Below are positions 9,686-20,464 of a stretch of DNA of 64,000 nt, piece after piece. The position numbers and the translations under genes were made by a program. Under the pieces are notes generated by a model. The model worked only from the letters and a program-made list of their open reading frames with translations, searched no databases and was not told where the DNA came from. The stretch is from Gremmenia infestans (Eukaryota > Ascomycota > Leotiomycetes > Helotiales > Hamatocanthoscyphaceae). The first letter of the stretch is position 1. Every line of letters begins with the position of its first letter. The stretch lies in contig JAFEVB010000010.1 in assembly GCA_032629725.1 (NCBI GenBank), forward strand, positions 372,001 to 436,000, given 5' to 3'.

Positions 9686-11954
9686 TCACCGTGGAGGACA
9701 TTGCTTCAGCTCGATAGCCATCTTTCTCGAAACGGACTCGGGGAGATCCCAGCCTTCTTCATCCGTGTCGATATCAGAGTACTCGTCGCTGACATTGCCA
9801 CCAGCATGTGTCAACTTCCAATGATCGATCCGCTGGAGGCGTCGTTTGTTCTGTGCAATGAGTTGTTGCGCGGGGGTTTCCTCCTTGAATGATTTGTCAA
9901 TCAAAGCAAGCATCTGCTCCTTCTCCAACTTCGCCTGCTCCTTCTTTTGGCGTCGTTCCAGATTCTTTTTCACGATCTCTGCCCCTTTCTTCTCCTCATC
10001 CTCCAACTCCTTGATCTTTGCCTCATAGTCCGGAATCGACTTTCTGACCGCGGCTGACACACCCTTCAACCGCATCAGCAATGATGATTCTTCGGAGATC
10101 ACGGTCGAAGTTTTCGTTGGGGCAAGGATCTCTAAATTCGAGGGTTCCTTGATTTCTGATTCCGGGGTGGACTTTGCCACTTTAGCCTTTTTCTTCAAAC
10201 TTGGGCTCTCAACTCCGTCCGTATCCGGTCTCTTCTTTGCTATTGCATAACATTAGCCAGTGGAATTTTTCAGGTTGTTCCAGGGCTAACTTACATTTCT
10301 GCGTCTTCGTATTTGTAGATATGGATTTCTCTTGTTCCGACAAAGCCTTTTTGAACAATGACTTTACGAGCCGCGGGACCCTCTCTTCGATATCCAAATC
10401 GACGAAGGAATTGTGAACGTTCTCTGCCACAGCAATACCCTTGGCATACTGGATCAGACCTTCAACGGTTGCTTTTACTACGACACCGTGTAAAGACATC
10501 CCATAGCCATGATATGCGGCCATAGCGCTCTCCAGACGAAAGTCCTCGGGGTCTTTGCCGCGTAAAAAATGGGCGACAAGATCGACGAAAAAATCCATGC
10601 GCATCGCCGATGTCAGATGGTAAAGCTTCTCGAAACCATACTTCGTGCGGATATACTCTTCTGCGATGCGTTGAGGCATTCCGCTCAAACTGTCCCATTC
10701 AAAGACTTCCCATTTATTGGCCTGGGTTTCGTTCCATTCCAGCAGGAGCTCCTTTTCGATCTCAATGACTTTTTCGTACAATCCTTGCAACAAACTAGTC
10801 ATCAGCTTCTTGTTCTTTGTCGCAGTTTCATGTAGTTCATTTCCGTTGCCTCGGTAGTTCCCAGTCCGAATGCTCCTGTTGAATGACAGATATGGGTTAT
10901 TATCAACCGTTGAAATTGTCGCGAACTGGACCTTGGGAGTTCCACCTTTCACACGTTGTAGACCGTGCGTATCTACCAACCAAAGACTAGTCTCGTGGAA
11001 TTCGTTCTTTGAACAAAATCCTATCGGGACGCACATGGCAGCGCGAGAGATGCGAACTTGGAGATCAGGAGCATCATTAGAGTTGGACGTGAACTTGAAG
11101 AACTCGCAGTCGTAATTTTTCCATTTCGACACTGGCGTCTCGCGTACTTGAATGTACTTGCGAATAAGTTTGTCAAAATCACAGTCTGTGATATTATCGA
11201 CGTCAGGGATTGTAGGGAAAGGGCCGTTATCCTTGGAATCTAACTCGTTTGCGGGCATAACGTTGGAATTGATCCGGTGGTAAGTTATGTTTTGCCGAAA
11301 TCTCCTTTGCTCTTGTTTGGGCAGCTATTCATAGTTAGTTCAAGGGCGTGCATCCAGTTGAGCGCATCAATGAAAACTTACGCTGTCTCGATCAACCAAA
11401 GTTGACTTGTCATCAAGGACAAAATCTTCATCCAAGGCGTTTTGCTGAGAAAAATCCGCCGTTTTGAGCAAGCCGTCACCGGATGGCGATGCTGTGTCCT
11501 TTCTGATTTTCACCGCGGGATTGTCTGCTGCGCGTGGCTTGGTCTCAACGACAGACACTTTCTGGACTCCCGAGTATGATTGCTGAAGTGGCCGTATGTT
11601 CATAGGGGTCCTTTGCAAGGTAAGATCATCGAAGAATTTGGATTTCCTCAAAAATCGTTTAATCTTTCGAGTTTCATTGTAAAAGCGGTTTCTTTCTTCG
11701 AGATCAAGCGCATTGAAAGCTTTCTGACCTTCTAGCGTCATATTCTTCGCAGCCAAGTTCAGGCAATCGCGGATGCGGTTTAGGCTAAACTGCGAAACTT
11801 AGTTGGAGTGTTCAATAGATGGTTCATTAAGTGGACTTACCTTTTCTTCGTCCTCCAACAAGCCGGGACTTTCTTGCTTGACTTTATTCTCCGCGTCTTC
11901 TTTTCCAACATTTTTGGTCATGGCACGACCAGCGTCATCTGAAGCCTGCGCCAT
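9686..11954 (-). CDS. Unrecognised conserved protein, intact paralogue A
   Basis: Four exons, 11954-11841, 11789-11382, 11324-10295 and 10239-9686, keep frame and give 701 residues. I do not recognise the family. Visible features: acidic N-terminus; a motif DEDFVLDDKSTLVD before the second intron joint; a central globular region with GPFPTIPDVD, DKLIRKYIQVRE and PKVQFATISTVDNNPYLSF; a basic patch LKKKAKVAKS that could be a nuclear signal; and a charged coiled-coil-like stretch (KELEDEEKKGAEIVKKNLER and on) near the C-terminus. No transmembrane segment or signal peptide. The plus-strand locus at 15356-17703 is a decayed paralogue with the same three intron positions and phases. The start at 11954 is preceded by an in-frame stop, which supports it. 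Confidence 0.85.
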
Positions 11955-12234
11955 ACTTTGCAGCAGAAGAGGAACTGTTGTCGTCGTCTTTGTCGGTCCT
12001 GGATCGTCTTCTCAAAGATTCTAGTCTTGTGAAGGGGTGTGTCTGTTGATGTTGTCGTTTGTGTTTGAAGCTGGGTTTTGGAAGTCGTGTGCCTGTTTGG
12101 CATTATTGTTTGTGTTCAAATTTTGGTTTTTTGTTTGATGTAAGATGTTGAAGTAGAAAGAAAATAGGTATAAATTTGATATGGAGTGGCCGTTATCTGT
12201 TACATTACCGTTTTTTCCCTTCTGGTAAACCGCC

Positions 12235-12592
12235 TATTGTTACATAAGTCATTTTATATATTAAAATATCGTAACCTTCTGATAGGTTTGCAGGATTCGG
12301 AACTCTGAAAGCAGTTCGAGTTTTGGATTCCTAAAGTAATAGATAGGAGGCTACTTCTATATTGTTACATAAGAATGGGTGTTATTCTTATAAGACAACA
12401 TAAACTTAGCCTCCTATAGTGTAGCATGATTCTAATGATCTTCGTAGAAGTTTCAAGGAATCGGAGGTCGAGAAGTTTCACGGAATCGGAGCTTAAAAAG
12501 TTAATTACACTTTGTATTCTAAGTCAAAGACGAGTAAACATTCAATATGATAAAAGCGACAGTATGGTATAAAACCTATATTGTTACATAAG
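12235..12592 (+). repeat. Three identical 14-mers TATTGTTACATAAG
   Basis: Exact copies at 12235-12248, 12360-12373 and 12579-12592, all in the same orientation, upstream of both gene A and gene C. The spacing is irregular (125 and 219 bp), so this is not a simple tandem array. They may be regulator sites or remnants of an older repeat. Confidence 0.8.
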
Positions 12593-12712
12593 GTATAAGC
12601 TTAAAGCAACTAAAGCGAAACAATATCATTAAATGGTGAATCCCAGACTCTGCTACCTTGAGGTTACGAGGAGTATCTAGGAATGTTTCGAAAGGCAAAT
12701 CCAGACTCTCTT

Positions 12713-12945
12713 ACCTTCAAGCTGCCGCAGATCGACTTGGTATTGCAGGGATTGAAAGTACAAGACATTCACTACCGCATATTATTGAAAGCTACCTTTC
12801 CCGATCTACAGGCAGGACTCCCGTCACCTTTCAGCTGCGCCAGATTCACTTGAGATCTCAAGAGTTTGCATGTAACAGACATTCATTGCTGCATGGCATT
12901 AGAAGCAATCTTTCCTGGTCTACAAGGCCTGGTTCACCTTCCAAC
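12713..12945 (+). repeat. Diverged tandem duplication, about 115 bp per copy
   Basis: The segment from about 12713 (CCTTCAAGCTGCCGCAGAT) and the one from about 12828 (CCTTTCAGCTGCGCCAGATT) can be aligned along their length, including ACATTCA.T.C.GCAT, GAAAGC/GAAGCAA, TTTCC.G.TCTACA and CACCTTCC at the ends. Divergence is high, so the event is old. Confidence 0.6.
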
Positions 12946-12992
12946 ATCACGTCAACAACATCACATGTACAACATCACTTCAACAACATCAC
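12943..12992 (+). repeat. Four AACATCAC units in the leader of gene C
   Basis: Copies at 12943-12950, 12957-12964, 12971-12978 and 12985-12992 are spaced by exactly 14 bp. They lie about 60-110 bp before the ATG at 13051, probably in the 5' UTR or core promoter. Confidence 0.7.
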
Positions 12993-13050
12993 CTCTATAA
13001 TATCATATCAACAAACTCAATCTCCTTGACTTCTCCACTTCAACACCATC

Positions 13051-14355
13051 ATGCCATTGTCTTCCAACTCTTCCTACACTTTACCGGTAAGTCATTCAAT
13101 ATACGCCCAGAAACTTCAATCCTGACCAGCATCGCAGTATATCAATATTCATGTCATGGCTGACTCCAACACTCTGCGAGACGAGGACGAGCCTCCAAAG
13201 AAAAGTCGTCCCCAGACGATGGTGGACGTCCGCAGGGCGCTCGATGCAATGTTCACCAGTTACCTGAGCATTCGCGAGACCGGTGGAATTGATGAAATTC
13301 GAGATGAGCTTGAATTCGTCTATGATCAGCGAGACAAGGACAGAGAATTCAAAACGAACGATAATCTTGAAGAATTTCTGAACGACACTCGAGATAAGGT
13401 TACGGCGTCTTCTGCAAAGTATCACATTCAATCGCAAGGCGTCCGATATTTCGAAAATCGCCTTGGCCAAGATACTCGTACCTGGAAGCATATCGATCAC
13501 ATTTGCAGGGAAATCATCATGTTCATCCGTTGCAGTTCCTCGCTTCCGATTTTCCGTGACAGCGAATGTCATAGCAGCTTTCCTATGATTGTGGCTGGTC
13601 ACACCTTCATCTCCTATCTCATAAAGGAGGAAATTTCGGGAAAGCGAGGGAGGTCACGCTCCAACAATGCGATTCGGCGAGAGAGGGACACAGAAGACGA
13701 AGAAGATGAAGTTGTCAATACCTTCGAGGAGTCGGCCCGCTGTTACCCTTCAAATTTCACGTTCAAGGATGATTTGCATCTCAACGAAAGAGATCATCCA
13801 GATTTGCGATGTTACAGACAACTTGTACATTCGCAAAGCATGGTCAAGAACCTGATCAAAAAACTTCAGGCCACGAGTCCCCACAAACCGATGCCTTTCT
13901 TGCAATTCTCAGGAGACCAGACTTCAGTCAAAATCTCGGGATCTTCCAAGTGTACCTTGCACAAAGATCACCAGCGCCTCGACTCTGATCAGCCTTTACA
14001 GAGGGAATCAGCAATGGTTGCAATGAAGCCTGATGATATTCCAGCCTTGCAAGCCCAGATGGATTTGCAACAAATCCTCGACAACGAGGAGTTTCAAAGT
14101 GATGATTATGTGGAAGCTTGCGATTTCTGTGGTCTTGACCCTGAGTTCCCAGCCGTCAAAGGTCTCCGCCTGATCGATGATACCGGGCAAAGCGGGTGTC
14201 TTCTTCCACATCAAGTCATAGCGGCGCATTGGTTGATTCAGAGGGAGAACCTCGAAGGGGTTCCAGGCCTCATCTTGAATGACTTCTGTGGCCCTGGGAA
14301 GTCACTTATCGTCGGGTTGCGAGATTTGAGGAGAATCTGGAAGGCGATCATCTAA
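13051..14355 (+). CDS. Truncated SNF2-like protein ending after motif I
   Basis: A 12-codon first exon (13051-13086) joins 13138-14355 in phase 0 over a 51-bp intron, giving 417 residues. Most of the protein is unrecognised, with basic and acidic low-complexity stretches (SGKRGRSRSNN, RERDTEDEEDE). The last 70 residues match the entry to a SNF2-family ATPase: FCGLDPEFPAVKGLRL, the Q-like LLPHQVIAAHWLIQREN and a motif I in LILNDFCGPGKSLIVGL where the usual form is ADxMGxGKT. The frame stops 14 residues later, so motifs Ia-VI are absent and no helicase or translocase activity is expected; nucleotide binding is doubtful. No further helicase motifs are seen downstream. It sits between paralogues A and B. 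It may be a domesticated N-terminal part or a truncated gene still open. Confidence 0.8.
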
Positions 14356-15355
14356 GCATTAACTTGTATGACCTGAAAAAACGGCACTTATTCTTATCCG
14401 ATTTTCAATGTCCCATCATACCTGGCACATTATAAATCTGTGCCAGCTTTGTTTGTCCACCCCTGTCCTACCGCGAGGCTTCTCACTTGTATGGTGATGA
14501 TGATGATGATGATATCAACTTTTGTCTAGCAGATATCAGGCTAAGCCTGAAGTCCTGGGGACCTCCCTGCGGGTATGGAGACATGCTAAGCTAAGGATAT
14601 ATATATAGTATGACCATCGGAAAGCAATTTGCACTCGAGCGCTTAGCTGAGGGACCTTGTGGCTGTGACCTTCCCCTCCGTTTGGGATGGATCACCAGTG
14701 GGATTTACTGGGTTTTACCTATATGATTTGCCTCTACAGGAGTGGAATTTGAGACCTAGAGGGGGTATCGACATATCACACCAATAGAGTGAGCACCCTT
14801 GTGCTACACCGGAAAGGCCAACACCATGTGGACTTGAAGGGTCGGAACTAAACCAGCGAGGGACTTTCGCCGACAGTTCAAAATCATCAGACGGCCCCTG
14901 GTATCCAATACCAAAGGGTCGGCGCTAGACGTAGGAGCAATTACCATTGTGCTTCTATCGCCAAATGTTGTCCAGTCGGTCGATGCATTGTTAGGAAGTG
15001 CCCATTTCCATTGCTTGGTACATTCTGCCCATTCCCTATCCGGGCAACAACCCTGGTCTTCTATGTTGCTATATAAGAACGGGTTGTTTTATATCGCTGA
15101 AGACATTCTTGTATATTGCCCCAAGTATCAACCGCTTATCAATGATCATCAGAAAGGGCAAATGTGCGAATGTGTAGAGGTGAATGTAATAGACAACGGC
15201 CACGACCGTGGAGGTGAATATAATAGAGAACGACCACGACCCATTCAATTTAGAACCACCTCCCTCAGCTTGAACTTCTCACCCTCAACTAAAAAGATCG
15301 AACTTCAGACATCATCCCCATCATCATCAACGTCAACAAGGCGCAAACCACCACG
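14356..15355. other. Intergenic, microsatellite and short tandem repeat
   Basis: No gene is supported. A (TGA/ATG)n microsatellite lies at about 14490-14515 and a 34-bp direct repeat at 15174-15241. An open frame at 14949-15737 has no ATG near its start and overlaps the first exon of locus B in another frame, so it is not called. Confidence 0.55.
15174..15241 (+). repeat. 34-bp tandem repeat, two copies
   Basis: Copies 15174-15207 and 15208-15241 differ at four positions (GTRGAGGTGAATRTAATAGA core). They lie about 115 bp upstream of the first ATG of locus B. Confidence 0.85.
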
Positions 15356-17703
15356 ATGTCATCATCGAAAAGACGAGTCAGCAAGACGGCCGAAGAGGAT
15401 AAAGCATATTCTCCGCAGAAATCCACTCCGATTCCAAAGACTACAAGGCCACTTCCCCCCCAACCGAAGAATAATCAAAAAGCCGCGCCTCCGAAAAATA
15501 CTATGGGCATCCGTCAAGGTCAGCAGCCGAAAATCAAGCTCACCTCGAAAAAGGTCGCAGAGACAGGAAATAACAGAGTTACTCCGTCGCCACCTTCCGA
15601 GTCTCAGCCAACCTCACAGCCTTCTCGAGCTCCATTGCACAATTCCCCCTTTGAAAATCAGCATCAACCAGAGCCCGAAAGCATTTCGCGTGATCCACCG
15701 GGCGATGGTCCAGTCGTCACAAAGGGTTTTTCCTTAAGCATTTGCATGTTGTAGATCTGTTCGATGAAGACAGGAATGTAAGTTAACTTGAATTACATTC
15801 TGTCGAAACTTCCAACTAAATGCTATAGATCGTCGAAATGGGGAAGATTTTCACTGCAGTTGTCCAGGAAAACTGCCGTTTGATGAGCACCGCAGAAGGG
15901 ATCAAGATGTTCAAATCGCTCGACGATGACGATAAAGAACTGTTTATCACGGAAATCGACGAAATTCAAGACGCCCTTAATAACTCCAGCAATTATCCTA
16001 TCAAGCAAGTACTCGACTTGGAGTTCATTTCACTTGAACTGCAGAAGTTATATACCAACTGTATGAATTCATCAAAACTCCCCTCTACTCGCGATAGTAT
16101 CGACAAAGACAATTCCAAAACAATCCCTCTCGAATTACGACGCCTTCGCAGCAAACCAAATCTGGACGAAGAATTTATCCTTGACGACAAATCAACTAAG
16201 ATTGATCCAAACACCGTAAGTTTTTGCTTTCCGTCAGACTCCATGCATGTTCCCAAACTAACTATTAATAGTTGTCAAAAGAAGGCCGCAAATACTTCCG
16301 TCACTATACCACCTATCACAAAGTGAACGATCGATTTATGCCATTCTACGAAGTCCTTTCAGACTCCACTGGCCCGTTCCCAGAGGTCCCCGACATATAT
16401 CCCATGACCCTGCCTGAGGTGGACAAACTTATACGTACGTACATTCAGGTACGAACAACATCCACTGGAGAATGATAGCAATACGACGGCGAATTCTTCA
16501 ATTTTTCGTCCGATTGGTAAAGAGATCCCAATCCGGGCAAGTACGCATATACTACACTGTAATGTGTGTCCCGGTCGGACGACCTGGGAAAAACAGTTTC
16601 TATGAGTCCAGCTTCTGGTTGGTCGACACCTACGGGTTACGACGCCAGCTTGACGGAGCCCCAAAGGTACAATTTGCAACGGTGTCCACGATTGACGATA
16701 CCACATATCTGTCCTTCTACATGTCCATTCGAACTGGCATTTACGATCAGCAGGGCCAAGAATCGCACGAGGCCGCCAATGAAAACAAGAGTCGAATGAC
16801 AAAGCTCCTGGGTAGACTCTATGAAATTGTCATCAACCTCAAAGAGGGATTACGTGTCGAAAGACAAACGTATCTAGTGAATGAGGATGAGGTTGATCAA
16901 TGCCAAAGCCTCTTCGAAAACATGTCTCGCGATAATGTGCAAGAGCATGTCCGCACAAAATGGGGGTTTGAACAGCTTTATCCTAACGTATCGGCTGTGC
17001 CTATCGAATTTTTCGTCGATCTTGTGGCCAAGTTTATATCAGGAAAACTGGCAGATGATCTCCGTCTTGAGCACGCCATCTCATCATACGAACTGTATAG
17101 GACATCCCTGATTCCTGACAGAACAAAAGTTCCAAGCGTCGAAGGACTCATCGACTTTTCAAAAAGCATTCCTACCTCAGATCGTACCCAAGAATACGTT
17201 GTGGACTTGGATTTTGACAACCAATATCCTCGGTTGGTCAAGACAGACTTCGAGAAGGCCTTGTTGAAGCGAAAGGAGAAGAAGTCGAAGGGCCCGGAAC
17301 AACTGAGGAGTAGGTTAGCCCCGAAACAGTCCGTAGTTTTCCACTAGCTAACGTTACGCCATATGTAGCCAAGAAGCAGACCACCAAGGGCGGAGCTCAG
17401 ACCTTGACTCCCAATAAAAAGCTCAAATCAGAGAAGTCTCACTCCACGGCCACACCTGCGATACCCTCGGTTTCGAACGCGCCCGAAGAAATCCCTGTAT
17501 CTCCCGGGTGCCAAAGAAAAAAGGCGCTGGAGCTCTTGGAAGCTTTGTCGGAGGCCGAGAGACAAGCCTACCCGGATTTTGTGGAAGCCAGAGCGTCGGC
17601 TCAGGTTAATCACGACAAAACGGACGAGATCAAGAAGGACATGGCGCGCCGTCGGCAAGCAAGGGTAGTCAAGGAATTTACAAAATTCATAGATGCTCAT
17701 TAA
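15356..17703 (+). pseudogene. Decayed paralogue B of the gene at 9686-11954
   Basis: Four exon remnants, about 15356-15777, 15829-16215, 16272-17309 and 17369-17703, reproduce the three intron positions and phases of gene A. Shared motifs include DEEFILDDKSTKID (A: DEDFVLDDKSTLVD), GPFPEVPDI, DKLIRTYIQVR and PKVQFATVSTIDDTTYLSF. Lesions: a one-base shift in the T5 run at 15727-15731; in-frame TGA and TAG at 16473-16478 and TAA near 16512; and a frame change between about 16512 and 16560, after which the frame is open to the end. The C-terminal exon is shorter than in A and has its own stop. The N-terminus (MSSSKRRVSKTAEEDKAYS) is Pro/Ser-rich and unlike A. A very short intron over the stops cannot be excluded but would remove conserved residues. 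Confidence 0.75.
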
Positions 17704-18287
17704 ATCAAGAGCGTCAGGCCCCTGAAAATAGCATTATACTATCTATCTGCCCCCTAAATACGCCTTGCAATGTACCCGTGATATTGCGGCTTCCTATTCA
17801 TCCACCGAACTGACAGATTATTATTCCATATCCTCCCTCTTAGGGTTGGGGAAGTAATGGTTCATTTGAAAATTATACCCAGGTGCTCTTTAATCAAAAT
17901 AGTGATAACAATAGGCGAGAGAAAGAACAATTGTCACTTGCTTGCCTGTCCTGTCTACACGAACTTATACTAGTGGCTCCTAAAACCATGAACACATTAC
18001 TCCTCAAACTGACGACGATAGCTGTGTCCCGTCTTCAATTGACGGGAAGCTGTGCCCTGTAATGCCAAAGTCACATTACTTCAACCACCCCCTCTGATGT
18101 GACACTGAGAACAAAATAAGCAATGCAAAAGGAAGCACGTGATTACTCATGATATAGCATCGCCTAAAGCACAGTACAAGGACTGGATCAACATTTGGCT
18201 ATAAGAATTGAATCGTTTATATTAACATATGATGGATATTTGTACGATAAGTGTGACTACATTAAACATTAATCCGAACTCATTTCC
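17704..18287. other. Intergenic between convergent loci
   Basis: 584 bp between the end of locus B and the end of the minus-strand wall protein. I see nothing specific in it. Confidence 0.55.
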
Positions 18288-20464
18288 TCAAAGTAACGCA
18301 ACCACGACCATACCAGCAGCGGCTGCTGCCATCTCATATCCACCAGCAACACGTCCGGCTGCAGCAGTAACTTGCAAGGGGATAGAAGTCGTTTTCGAAG
18401 CACCACCGGCTCCAGATCCACTGACCGGTAATGTCCCACTCGCAGCTGCAGATTTAAAAGTTGTGGGTGTAGCTACAGGAGGGCTCGGCACAATGACTGT
18501 CCTTGTCGAAATTGCATGAACGGTCGTGGTGAGATCGCCAACGGCACAGCTCTTGACAGATGCGGGACATGATGAGATGGTATATGAGGCAGTGCTGTAT
18601 ATTGTAGATGTAGATTCGTAGCCGGTTGTCGTGACTGGAACAACAGTCGACGTAACGGAGCCCACTGGGCAGCTTTTGACTGAAGCGGCGCAAGCAGTGA
18701 TGGTGTGATGTTTTGTAACAGAAATTGTTGAGGTAACAAGTACTGCTGGTGCACTTGTTGCGGGTCCAGACGTCGCGACTGAAGAGACTGGATAGACCGT
18801 AGCTGAAGAGAGGAGATAGACTGTAGTGGAGACGGGAATCGACTCTGTTGTGACTTGTCCGATACGGGCTGGGCAGTTTGTAACAGTAGCGGCGCAAGAA
18901 GTGATCGTGTAAGCTGAGGTAGTGTAGATGGTTGACGTAATCAGAGATACGCTGGAAGGTACGCTGGAGGGTACGCCTGAGGGTACGCTGGAGAGTATAC
19001 TTGAAGGTACGCTGGAGGGTACGCCTGAGGGTACGCTGGAGAGTATACTTGAAGGTACGCTGGAGGGTACGCCTGAAAGTACGCTGGAAAGTATACTTGA
19101 AGGTACGCTGGAGGGTACGCTGGAGGTTACGCTAGCGGCGGGAACTGATGAAACTGGGCAAACTGTCGTTGCCAGAACAATTGTCTCAGTAGTCACGTGT
19201 CCAACAGGGCAGTTAGTCACAGTTGGTGCGCAAGAGGTGACAGTGTAGACGCTTGTTGTGGAAATAGTTGACGTAGTCAGTTCCACACTTGACGTGCCTG
19301 AGCTGACATATAAACTTGAAGATATGGAGCTTCCGGTGCCTGCAGTAGTCGAACTTGCAGTGACCGAGGGAACAGAGGCAGACGGACTTGACGACGCCGG
19401 GGCGGAAGGGGCTGAGGAAACGTAAACTGAAGAGCTTGGTAAAGTTGGAGCAGATGAACTAGCGGATACAGAGACCGACGGGATTGACGATACAGGAGCT
19501 GAAGGGCTTGATGACGCAGGAATAGAGGAGTTTCCGGGAGCTGAGGAGCTTGAGTAAAAGTAGCTAGAAGAGCTTGGTAAAGCAGGAACCGAGGAGCTCG
19601 AGGAAAGATAGCTCGAAGAGCTCACGGAAATGGAGCTTGAGAAGGGAACGGGAATGGTCGAACTCGTTGATCCAGCATAGGTTGACGAGCTGACTGGAGA
19701 ACTTGAGGGAGATTGTGAAGGGGTTTCCGACAAGGGGGTGGAAGTGGTGCAGGGAGTACTCGTGTGGTGCGTTTTTGACGGAGTGCCAGATGTGGTACAT
19801 GGGGTGCTCGAGGGGGTTTCTATTGGGGTGACTGACGTGGTACATGGGGTACTCGTGTGCGTTTTTGACGGGGTGCTCGAGGGGGTTTCTATTGGGGTGA
19901 CTGACGTGGTACATGGGGTACTCGTGTGCGTTTTTGACGGGGTGCTCGAGGGGGTTTCTATTGGGGTGACTGACGTGGTACATGGGGTACTCGTGTGGGT
20001 CTTTGACGGGGTGGTAGACGTCGTGCATGGAGTGCTCGAGGGGGTTTCTATTGGGGTGGTAGACGTCGTGCATGGAGTGCTCACGGGAGTTTCAGACGGG
20101 ATCGAAGATGTGGTGCAGGGAGTCTTCGTCGGTGGAGGCGGAGAGCCTTCATGGGTCAGAGTATATGCGATGCAAGAACAGGCGGAGCTGACAGCCGTGA
20201 TATCCCCGGCACAATTGTTAAAGGCTGTGGGAATTGCGGCTGCGGCGGTGGTTTTGCCTGAAAGGAAACCCAAGCAGAATGGACCGGCTTCAGCAGTGAA
20301 GCGGGTATCAATCATGTTCCTGTAGCAATTATCCATCTCCTGTGACAGATTGTGAGTACAAAGTCTAGATCCCGAGCAGGAAGGCAACATACGCAGTCGG
20401 GGTATTTCCAGGCATTGACAGAACTGAGAGCAAGCGCTCCCAAACCCAAGTAAAGACCGTACAT
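18288..20464 (-). CDS. Ser/Thr-rich GPI-type cell wall protein
   Basis: Exons 20464-20393 and 20339-18288 (53-bp intron, phase 0) encode 707 residues. A signal peptide (MYGLYLGLGALALSSVNA) is followed by a small domain with six Cys in a C-C-C-C-C-C pattern (YPDC, DNCYRNMID, FCLGFL, FNNC, SACSC), a form common in secreted fungal proteins. Then come Thr/Pro and Ser-rich mucin-like repeats: 23-residue units from a 69-bp minisatellite, a long Ser/Ala tract, three or four modules of the type ITSCAATVTNCPxGxVTT, and 16-residue SVPSGVPSS units from a 48-bp minisatellite. The C-terminus has GSGAGGAS and a hydrophobic tail, as for a GPI anchor. It probably sits heavily O-glycosylated in the wall. Repeat number is likely variable between strains. 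Confidence 0.88.
18958..19130 (+). repeat. 48-bp minisatellite in the wall protein gene
   Basis: Units start near 18958, 19006 and 19054 and are built from 12-bp subunits (GGTACGCTGGAG and variants). The period is 16 codons, so length changes keep the frame. On the coding (minus) strand it encodes Ser/Val/Pro repeats. Confidence 0.85.
19801..20060 (+). repeat. 69-bp minisatellite in the wall protein gene
   Basis: Three nearly identical units start at 19801, 19870 and 19939, followed by shortened and degenerate units up to about 20060. The period is 23 codons and codes for STPCTTSVTPIETPSSTPS-like repeats on the minus strand. The near identity of adjacent units points to recent expansion or homogenisation. 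Confidence 0.9.

Larger units (their letters stand above)
11955..13050. other. Repeat-bearing spacer between divergent genes A and C
   Basis: This 1.1-kb spacer has three copies of a 14-mer, a 10-bp inverted repeat ATAGGAGGCT/AGCCTCCTAT around 12343-12416, a diverged tandem duplication (12713-12945) and four AACATCAC units just before the ATG at 13051. An open frame at 12658-13029 lacks an ATG and is explained by the duplication. Confidence 0.6.

Noticed and set aside
12658..13029. 123-codon frame upstream of gene C
   Set aside because: No ATG start, and its internal similarity is explained by the tandem duplication of non-coding DNA.
14949..15737. 262-codon open frame upstream of locus B
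   Set aside because: No ATG near its start, no motif, and its second half overlaps the first exon of locus B, which has better support from the paralogue.
16441..16484. A 44-bp intron that would skip the TGA and TAG in locus B
   Set aside because: It would delete the conserved YIQVR segment kept in gene A and would not fix the later TAA and frame change.
19738..20325. 195-codon plus-strand frame rich in GVLEGVSIGV
   Set aside because: It is the antisense of the 69-bp minisatellite in the wall protein gene; the minus strand has the signal peptide, intron and GPI-type tail.
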